From Desulfolinea sp050305405 (GTDB lineage: Bacteria; Chloroflexota; Anaerolineae; Anaerolineales; Villigracilaceae): a DNA stretch of 64,000 nucleotides. The stretch lies in contig JBNLFG010000001.1 of NCBI GenBank assembly GCA_050305405.1, forward strand, positions 310,001 to 374,000. Direction: 5' to 3'. The notes beneath the pieces were generated by a model that was not told where the DNA came from, did not search any database, and was given only the letters and a program-made list of their open reading frames with translations. The translations under genes and the position numbers were made by a program. Shown one piece after another: positions 58,097 through 64,000 of this stretch. Within the stretch, counting starts at the first letter, position 1, and each line of letters starts with the position of its first letter.

Positions 58097-58962
58097 TGGC
58101 AGAAAAAATTTCATTGGCGGTAATCGGTGGATCGGGCTTATACGGCATGGCCGGACTGGAAAATACCGAAGAGCGCAGCATCAAAACACCCTTTGGCGAA
58201 CCAAGCGCACCCATTGTGATCGGGACACTCGAAAGTCAACAAGTTGCATTTTTAGCGCGGCATGGGATCGGGCATCATCTAAATCCGACCGAAGTGAATT
58301 ACCGTGCCAATATCTATGCGCTGAAGTCGCTCGGGGTGGAGAAGATCGTCAGCGTAAGCGCCTGCGGCTCTTTGCGCGAGGATTACGCGCCAGGTGAGAT
58401 TGTTATCCCCGATCAACTTTTCGATATGACCAAAGATCGGAAACGATCATTCTTCGAGGATGGTTTGGTGGCACACGTCAGTGTTGCAGAACCTTTTTGC
58501 TCAGACTTATCTGTCAAGATTTTGGCATCCGTTCAGGAAACGGGAGCAACCGTCCACAAGGGCGGCTCCTTCATCACGATTGAAGGGCCACGCTTCTCAA
58601 CGCGTACAGAATCCAATATTTATCGTTTATGGGGCATGTCCATCATCGGGATGACAACTTCGCCGGAAGCCTTTTTGGCGCGTGAAGCGGAGATTTGCTA
58701 CGGCGTGATGGCGCATGTGACCGATTATGATGTTTGGCATCTCAGTGAGGAGCCGGTGACTGTGGAGATGGTCATCAAGACACTGACGAAGAACACCAAG
58801 GTCATACAAGAGGCGATCCGCAATTTGGTGCGTGGGCTGAACGAAAAACGCAATTGTGAATGTGAAAACGCTTTGAAAGATGCACTCATCACCCAGCCGC
58901 GCGTGATACCATCCGAAACGCGCAAACGGTTGGATTTACTCGTCAAGAAATATCTGAAATAA
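58096..58962 (+). CDS. mtnP: S-methyl-5'-thioadenosine phosphorylase
   Basis: MTA phosphorylase cleaves 5'-methylthioadenosine to adenine and methylthioribose-1-phosphate in methionine salvage. The 288-aa protein has the IGGSGLYGMAGLEN start, FLARHGIGHHLNPTEVNYRAN phosphate region (His-rich) split over residues 53-72, and the TIEGPRFSTRTESN and MTTSPEAFLAREAE motifs typical of human-type MTAP. It is embedded in the FHA/SEDS operon by stop-start overlap. Related purine nucleoside phosphorylases are less likely given these motifs. Confidence 0.93.
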   Translation: MAEKISLAVIGGSGLYGMAGLENTEERSIKTPFGEPSAPIVIGTLESQQVAFLARHGIGHHLNPTEVNYRANIYALKSLGVEKIVSVSACGSLREDYAPGEIVIPDQLFDMTKDRKRSFFEDGLVAHVSVAEPFCSDLSVKILASVQETGATVHKGGSFITIEGPRFSTRTESNIYRLWGMSIIGMTTSPEAFLAREAEICYGVMAHVTDYDVWHLSEEPVTVEMVIKTLTKNTKVIQEAIRNLVRGLNEKRNCECENALKDALITQPRVIPSETRKRLDLLVKKYLK

Positions 58963-58965
58963 GCC

Positions 58966-59033
58966 GCCGAGACGCAAGGGACACAAGAAAGACAAGCAAA
59001 AAAACTTCTTGCTCCTTCGTGTGACTTCGCGAA
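58966..59033. repeat. Family F palindromic repeat between mtnP and the SEDS gene
   Basis: GACGCAAGGGACACAAGAAAG at the left is roughly complementary to CTTCTTGCTCCTTCGTGTG ACTTCGCG at the right. It fills the gap upstream of the SEDS gene and leaves no ribosome-binding site of normal quality. Confidence 0.5.
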
Positions 59034-59039
59034 CAATCC

Positions 59040-61361
59040 ATGGTCAATAACAAAATCGAAAGCCGCCTGCTCAAATTGGCGGCTCTTTTTCTCACTTTAT
59101 ATAGCCTTATTCTGACGCTCTCACCTGCCGTGCGTGCGCGTTCATGGGAGGCCGATTATCGCTGGGGACATTGGGCCGGTTTTGCGCTCTGGGCAACGCT
59201 CAGTTGGTTCGTCCACATCCGCTTGCGCGACGACGCGCCAGACCGCGACCCGTACATCTTCCCGCTTGCAGCGCTACTCAGCGGCTGGGGTTTGCTCAGC
59301 ATTTGGCGGCTGACGATCACCTTTGGGCTGCGGCAAAGTTTATGGCTGGCGGTTAGCGTGATCGTACTTCTATTTGGCTTGCGTTGGCGCGAACTACTTT
59401 CCACCTTGCGGCGTTACAAATATGTCGCCCTCACCAGCGGGCTGCTGCTGACCACCCTAACACTTATTTTCGGCACCAATCCGCTTGGCGTAGGACCACG
59501 CCTATGGTTGGGGTTTGGCGGTTTCTATTTGCAGCCATCCGAACCGCTCAAACTATTGCTCGTCATTTATCTGGCAGCTTACCTCGCAGATCGCATCCAG
59601 CGACACAATCAATTCTTCCCACTCATTTTCCCGACCCTTGTGCTGGCAAGCATCGCTCTGATGCTGCTCAGCGTGCAGCGCGATCTTGGCACGGCTTCAA
59701 TCTTCATCATGCTCTACGCCAGCATCCTTTTTATCGCCACCGAGCGCAGACGCGTGCTGCTCGGCAGCACAGGCATTCTACTCGTGGCTGGCGTGGTCGG
59801 ATACTATCTCGTTCCCACCGTTCACTTGCGCCTTTCGATCTGGTTCTCACCGTGGAATGACCCCAGCGGCAGCGGATACCAGGTCATTCAATCGTTGATG
59901 GCAATTGCCAACGGCGGGCTGATCGGACGCGGCCCCGGGATGGGCAATCCCGGTTTTGTTCCGGTGACGCATTCCGATTTTATCTTTGCCTCCATAGCGG
60001 AAGAAACGGGACTCGCCGGTACCTTGGGCTTGCTCACGCTTATCGGCCTCTTTCTCGCCCGAGGGATTACCATTTCCCTGCGCTCCCAAAATAGATACCG
60101 CCGTTTACTGGCCGCCGGGCTGACAGCTTATCTCGGCATCCAAAGCCTGCTCATCATCGGCGGAAATTTACGCATGCTACCGCTGACGGGCGTAACGCTG
60201 CCCTTTATCTCCTACGGCGGTTCATCACTGTTGACATCCTATATCGCCCTGTTGATCCTTTTGCGCATCAGTAACGAAAGCGAAGAAGCCGCCCCCCTAC
60301 CGCGCCCACAAGCCTATTACTTTCTGGGAGCAATACTCACCATTGGGCTCTTCACGTCTGCATTGGTAAACGGCTGGTGGGCAATCGTACGTGGACCCGA
60401 TCTGCTAACGCGCTCCGATAATCCGCGCCGCGCCCTCTCCGACAATTATGTTCCACGCGGGAGCTTACTTGACCGCAACAATACGCCCATCACGCAGACC
60501 GGCGGCGAGACGGGTAGTTTTACGCGCGAATATCTCTACCCCGATCTCGCGCCCGTTACTGGATATACGCACCCCGTATATGGACAGGCTGGGCTCGAAG
60601 CCACCATCGATGATTATCTACGCGGCGAAGCCGGGAACCCGGCAATGGTGATCTGGTGGAATCACATCCTGTATGGGCAGCCCCCCTCAGGCTTGGATGT
60701 GCGGTTAAGCATCGATCTTGGTCTCCAGGCAGATGCCGATAGCGCCCTCAGCAACTATCGGGGGGCGCTCGTACTCGTCAATGCCGAGAGCGGGGAAATT
60801 CTGGCGATGGCATCCCATCCGACGTATGACCCCAATCTGCTCGATGAGATCGGCGAATCCCTTTCGACTGATGAAAATGCCCCGCTGCTCAACCGCGCCA
60901 CACAGGGAGAATATCCGCTCAATGCGGAATTGAGCGCCCTACTGCAAGAATCAACGCCGCCAGTGATCCGCTTGCCGCTTGCGGAGGAAAAAGAAGGCTA
61001 CGCCACGCCACTCGAAATGGCGCTGCTCGCAGCCGCCTTGAGCAACGACGGGATCGCACCCGCGCCGCGTCTCGCGCAAGCGGTGAATACGCCCCAAAGC
61101 GGATGGGTGGTTTTGCCTGCTATAGGCCAAGCAAAGACGCTTCTCAGTGCGGCGGAAAGCAGACAACTCATCACGACCTTCGGCGGGGATTCCGGCTATT
61201 GGCAGTTCATTGTCGAGAATAATGAAGATGCGATCTGGCTGCTGGCAGGCGTGAGTGCAGACTGGCAGGGTACGCCGCTCGCGCTGGCGCTTGTACTCGA
61301 AGATGGTGATGCCGATACAGCAGCCCAAATCGCTGAAGATTTATTAGGAAGAGCAGAGTAG
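59040..61361 (+). CDS. SEDS glycosyltransferase fused to a degenerate penicillin-binding module
   Basis: The 773-aa protein joins a full FtsW/RodA-type SEDS polymerase (about residues 10-450, about ten or eleven membrane helices) to a PBP-like extracellular module (about 465-773). The SEDS half has VGPRLWLGFGGFYLQPSE, GSGYQVIQSLMAIANGG, THSDFIFASIAEETG with the essential Asp313, and FISYGGSS. The PBP half starts like a class B PBP with PRGSLLDRN at 472-480. Where the transpeptidase Ser-x-x-Lys should follow NRATQGEYP (618-626), the sequence reads LNAEL, and no KTG motif is found. It would polymerise glycan strands but not cross-link. Part of the FHA operon. Confidence 0.88.
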   Translation: MVNNKIESRLLKLAALFLTLYSLILTLSPAVRARSWEADYRWGHWAGFALWATLSWFVHIRLRDDAPDRDPYIFPLAALLSGWGLLSIWRLTITFGLRQSLWLAVSVIVLLFGLRWRELLSTLRRYKYVALTSGLLLTTLTLIFGTNPLGVGPRLWLGFGGFYLQPSEPLKLLLVIYLAAYLADRIQRHNQFFPLIFPTLVLASIALMLLSVQRDLGTASIFIMLYASILFIATERRRVLLGSTGILLVAGVVGYYLVPTVHLRLSIWFSPWNDPSGSGYQVIQSLMAIANGGLIGRGPGMGNPGFVPVTHSDFIFASIAEETGLAGTLGLLTLIGLFLARGITISLRSQNRYRRLLAAGLTAYLGIQSLLIIGGNLRMLPLTGVTLPFISYGGSSLLTSYIALLILLRISNESEEAAPLPRPQAYYFLGAILTIGLFTSALVNGWWAIVRGPDLLTRSDNPRRALSDNYVPRGSLLDRNNTPITQTGGETGSFTREYLYPDLAPVTGYTHPVYGQAGLEATIDDYLRGEAGNPAMVIWWNHILYGQPPSGLDVRLSIDLGLQADADSALSNYRGALVLVNAESGEILAMASHPTYDPNLLDEIGESLSTDENAPLLNRATQGEYPLNAELSALLQESTPPVIRLPLAEEKEGYATPLEMALLAAALSNDGIAPAPRLAQAVNTPQSGWVVLPAIGQAKTLLSAAESRQLITTFGGDSGYWQFIVENNEDAIWLLAGVSADWQGTPLALALVLEDGDADTAAQIAEDLLGRAE

Positions 61362-61392
61362 ACTATTCTGAATAAAACATAGTTTTGTGGCG

Positions 61393-61512
61393 ATGAAGTT
61401 TGGGGGTAGATCTGCGCCAGAGTCTGAGCCTGATGTATTGTATGAGTGGAGAAGAAGGAAACGACCACTTTTCCCAAAACAATTTGGTGACTTTGCTAGA
61501 CAGTACGATTGA
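61393..61512 (+). CDS. Possible short ORF, 39 codons
   Basis: The frame from the ATG at 61393 to the TGA at 61510 encodes a basic peptide (KRPLFPKQFGDFARQYD near its end) with plausible composition. There is no clear ribosome-binding site and no support from homology that I can recall. It lies between the SEDS gene and the convergent low-GC gene and may be a remnant. Confidence 0.2.
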   Translation: MKFGGRSAPESEPDVLYEWRRRKRPLFPKQFGDFARQYD

Positions 61513-61579
61513 GCGTTTTCCAGATTGGCATACAAAAAAATCATCTAAATCAAGCATAATCCCAAATTCAGAGATACAA

Positions 61580-62890
61580 TTATTTTTGGGATTTTTTGAT
61601 TTCTTCATACAACTGTCTGACTTCTTCGTAACTGTCAAACTCCAGCTCTGACAATATCTCATCTGACAATACCCCGTTTTCATGTAATATAGTCACAGCT
61701 TTATGACGGCAAATTCCGCAGGTTAGGTTTTGATAGATTAGCTCAAGAGGACTTTTGCATTCCTTGACTTTATTTACCGTATAAATATCAATAAATCCCC
61801 CACCAATTGAGTGCACAGCCTCATCATCGCTTTGTTTTTTCGCAATCTTCTCTAACAGTTTGGAATCGCCTTTTTCATAATTTGAAATCAAAAGATGCAA
61901 ATAATCGGACGGCTTTTTTGTTTTGTTCAGTTTCTCAATTGCAAATTGCCTTATTTCTCCCGCTTGAAAGTATTGTAATGCCCAACAAGCATACCTAACA
62001 CGCTGATTGCTTCTACTATTTCTTTCTTTGGCTATTTGAAGAATTGGTTGATAATCATAGGGGTACTTCCTAAACGCAAACACCCTTAAATACTTTTCTT
62101 GTTTCAAAGAATCATTTTCACATAAAAAATCATCGGCTAACTTATTTATCTCATCGATTGTTAGTTGCCTGGCTCCTGCTGGGGAAACAGGGACTGTTCT
62201 TTTATTTTTGATATTCTCTCTGACCCTTTGATAATTATATTTCGTTCTTCGTACTTTTTTGTTTCTAAGCTGCCTGTTTTCCGCAATCGCATCAAGATAT
62301 TTTTGAATATATGGATTGTTTTTCGCTTCTTTTTTTAACTCGTCATATACCTTAATTTCAGGATTTTCATCTTGGAAACGCTGAACAAGAAAACCAGGCT
62401 CCCAATCATCCATGTCGCCTAACAATGCTTTACCTCTTGTCTCTGCTATGTATTTAAGTCCTCTAATACCATCAAGGTTTATAATAGCATCCTCTCCACA
62501 CCATACAGAGCCTGGAATAACTTTTTTGTGGTAACGCTCATAAATCGCCTGATGAGCGTTCTTATTCCCATCTTGAGCAAAAATTTCTGCAAGTTCAAAA
62601 AGTTGCACAAGATTCCACGTATCTTCCTGCTCTGTGGCAAGCGATTTTAAAACTTGAGTGACAATTTCATCTTTTCTGCCGCAGAGGTTAATAAGACGAG
62701 CAACATAATCATCTCTGCTCCCTTCAGATTGTGGATCATAAGCGAAATTTGTTAGGGCTGCATCCAGAATCTCATTGAAAAAATCAACATTTGGATTGTT
62801 TTCAAGGATAAAGAAAGCCTTTCCTGTACCGCACTGTAACGATTGTCTAAATTCTTCTCTGATGTTTATCTTCAACTTTCCTATTGCCAC
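61580..62890 (-). CDS. Low-GC helical-repeat hypothetical protein
   Basis: The 436-aa protein is helical throughout, with HEAT-like segments (LINLCGRKDEIVTQVLKSLA; LVQLFELAEIFA). An N-terminal domain with YDPQSEGSRDDYVARL is followed by a basic linker (about 205-240) and a second helical part ending in CGICRHKAVTIL. I have seen proteins of this type as hypothetical proteins in many bacteria but know no function. It is much more AT-rich than its neighbours and overlaps recJ by 10 nt, so it may be a recent insertion that became coupled. No signal peptide. Confidence 0.65.
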   Translation of the reverse strand: MAIGKLKINIREEFRQSLQCGTGKAFFILENNPNVDFFNEILDAALTNFAYDPQSEGSRDDYVARLINLCGRKDEIVTQVLKSLATEQEDTWNLVQLFELAEIFAQDGNKNAHQAIYERYHKKVIPGSVWCGEDAIINLDGIRGLKYIAETRGKALLGDMDDWEPGFLVQRFQDENPEIKVYDELKKEAKNNPYIQKYLDAIAENRQLRNKKVRRTKYNYQRVRENIKNKRTVPVSPAGARQLTIDEINKLADDFLCENDSLKQEKYLRVFAFRKYPYDYQPILQIAKERNSRSNQRVRYACWALQYFQAGEIRQFAIEKLNKTKKPSDYLHLLISNYEKGDSKLLEKIAKKQSDDEAVHSIGGGFIDIYTVNKVKECKSPLELIYQNLTCGICRHKAVTILHENGVLSDEILSELEFDSYEEVRQLYEEIKKSQK

Positions 62891-64000
62891 ATAAATTTAT
62901 CAGTTTCACCAATCTGAAGATTTTTCCTAAACGCAAGCGTCTCTTCCAGCAAACCCTTGACCGCTAAAAACAAATCAGCTTGGGCGTAGGGTTCTATCGG
63001 CGTAGAAGGCTTCGAGAAGAAGACATCATCTTCTTCGGCTTCGACATGCACCTGCCCACCCGCAGCAAGCCACTCCAGCCCCAAGCGGACGGTCGCTTCG
63101 CGTTGGGCGGTGACAGCGGCGAGAGCGGAGATTTGCGTTTTACCGTCTTTCTTGGCAAGCGTGTATTTCACCAACCCCGCCAAATGCGTCAGAAATTGCT
63201 GCGGGGTGAACTCAGGCGAATTTACACCGACAAGATAAACTTTCTTTGGTTCAACTTTTTTCAAGATGGCGCGCAGTTCCTTCGCTCCAGGCGGAGATGT
63301 GTAAATGGCTAACTCATCTGATTTTTCGAGTTGATAACGGTTTCTGCCAGCAACGTCAGCTTTACCTTCAACAAAAACTTGCAACGTTTCAACGCTCAAA
63401 CGTTCAAACGTTTTAACGTTTTCCCGCAAATCAACGACTTCGACCTTCTTTCCACTTTCTGTTTTCTTCTCAACTTCCTCCGTCACTCGAAAACCGACCA
63501 TTTCCAGCGTCAACTGCGGCTCGCCGCGAAATTCACCTGTGCGCATTTTGAATGCCAGGTCAAAGCGGCTGCCTTCGGGCGGAAGCTCTTCGTCGGCGGC
63601 GTTCCACCAAAGAATGGATTGGTGCGTCTCGTTTCGGTCTTTGACCGTCAGGCGAAGATGCTCTTTATTCCTGCCGATCTTGGCGGTGTTGACAAGAGTC
63701 AGGTCGCGGGAGGCAAAAGTCAGGGTCGGGTTGCGAGGGCCGAAGGGGGCGAGCTTGGATAGGTCCGCACTCAGGTCGAGACTTAAGTCATTTAGCGGCA
63801 ACCATGCATCCAGTACGAGCGTCGCTTCGGGCGGCTTCTCGGCTCCCAACTGTTTTGTGACCGCATTACTAACACGCCGTCGAAATGCCGGGATATTATC
63901 CGCATCCAGCGCCATACCAGCCGCCATCGGATGCCCGCCGAAACCGTGCAAAATATCTTTTTGCGCAGCGATGGCTTCCGTAATATGGATACCCGCCACC
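62881..64000 (-). CDS. recJ: Single-stranded-DNA exonuclease RecJ, C-terminal part
   Basis: RecJ degrades 5' single-stranded DNA in recombination and mismatch repair. Only the C-terminal 372 residues are in the window; the catalytic DHH domain lies beyond the right edge. The GGHPMAAGMAL motif of the DHHA1 domain is at the visible start, followed by the OB-fold domain (LAPFGPRNPTLTFASRDL) and a C-terminal extension with VYLVGVNSPEFTPQQFL, as in RecJ of Gram-positive-like bacteria. Its stop codon overlaps the next gene by 10 nt. Confidence 0.9.
   Translation of the reverse strand, partial: VAGIHITEAIAAQKDILHGFGGHPMAAGMALDADNIPAFRRRVSNAVTKQLGAEKPPEATLVLDAWLPLNDLSLDLSADLSKLAPFGPRNPTLTFASRDLTLVNTAKIGRNKEHLRLTVKDRNETHQSILWWNAADEELPPEGSRFDLAFKMRTGEFRGEPQLTLEMVGFRVTEEVEKKTESGKKVEVVDLRENVKTFERLSVETLQVFVEGKADVAGRNRYQLEKSDELAIYTSPPGAKELRAILKKVEPKKVYLVGVNSPEFTPQQFLTHLAGLVKYTLAKKDGKTQISALAAVTAQREATVRLGLEWLAAGGQVHVEAEEDDVFFSKPSTPIEPYAQADLFLAVKGLLEETLAFRKNLQIGETDKFMWQ

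Noticed and set aside
61400..61651. 83-codon plus-strand ORF at the end of the helical-repeat gene
   Set aside because: It overlaps the conserved C-terminus of the minus-strand gene and lacks a good start.
1..64000. CRISPR array
   Set aside because: No regularly spaced direct repeats with unique spacers; all repeats found are palindromic and dispersed.

Overview
The window looks like a chromosomal segment of an Anaerolineae-type member of Chloroflexota. The evidence is the fused transaldolase/phosphoglucose isomerase, a B12-dependent (class II) ribonucleotide reductase next to nrdR, a K+-independent H+-pyrophosphatase, secreted proteins with long Thr/Pro stalks, an FHA/SEDS cell-envelope cluster, and many palindromic intergenic repeats. 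This is inference from gene content; there is no rRNA here. Base composition is moderate for most of the window, with AT-rich patches at 25.7-26.1 kb, 30.8-31.6 kb and 61.6-62.9 kb that look like later arrivals. No tRNA, rRNA, CRISPR array or insertion sequence was seen.

Layout. 0-4 kb: scpA divergent from moaC-moaD-moaE, then fabF. 4-8 kb (minus strand): nrdR, nrdJ and a YgjP-like metallopeptidase. 8-14 kb (minus): a pentose-phosphate operon of transketolase, rpiB and tal-pgi, with a metallophosphoesterase at its end. 14-23 kb: a coiled-coil/zinc-ribbon protein, a DUF1385 membrane protein, an M20 peptidase, a membrane-anchored peptide-binding protein with a coupled small gene, secG, a PHP hydrolase, and small membrane proteins including DUF423. 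23-31 kb: an accessory region with two UvrD-like helicases separated by a DUF4279-like gene, a receiver-CpaE ATPase and a membrane protein, followed by DUF3800. The first helicase carries an in-frame DUF559 nuclease cassette bounded by repeats. 32-40 kb: alpha/beta hydrolase, acyl-CoA ligase, transmembrane Ser/Thr kinase, a large unknown protein, a small membrane protein, a Cys-cluster protein and an Ig-like lipoprotein. 41-48 kb: rpsF-ssb-rpsR, a parvulin foldase, then rnc-smc on the minus strand. 48-56 kb: aldo/keto reductase, hppA divergent from an A-type Fe-S carrier, an SH3 protein, a zinc-ribbon protein, a ferritin-like protein, an antibiotic-kinase-like protein and a 2-hydroxyacid dehydrogenase. 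56-64 kb: two FHA genes, mtnP, a SEDS-PBP fusion, a low-GC helical protein and the C-terminal part of recJ.

The most striking items are: (1) the DUF559 cassette translated as part of a helicase between hairpin-rich repeats exactly 507 bp (169 codons) apart; (2) a SEDS glycosyltransferase fused to a penicillin-binding-protein module that lacks the SxxK serine/lysine and the KTG motif, downstream of FhaA/FhaB-like genes; (3) a perfect TATAAT 7-8 nt before the ATG of three genes, suggesting leaderless transcripts; (4) an rpsF Shine-Dalgarno sequence placed in the loop of a hairpin; (5) several families of long palindromic repeats in intergenic space.
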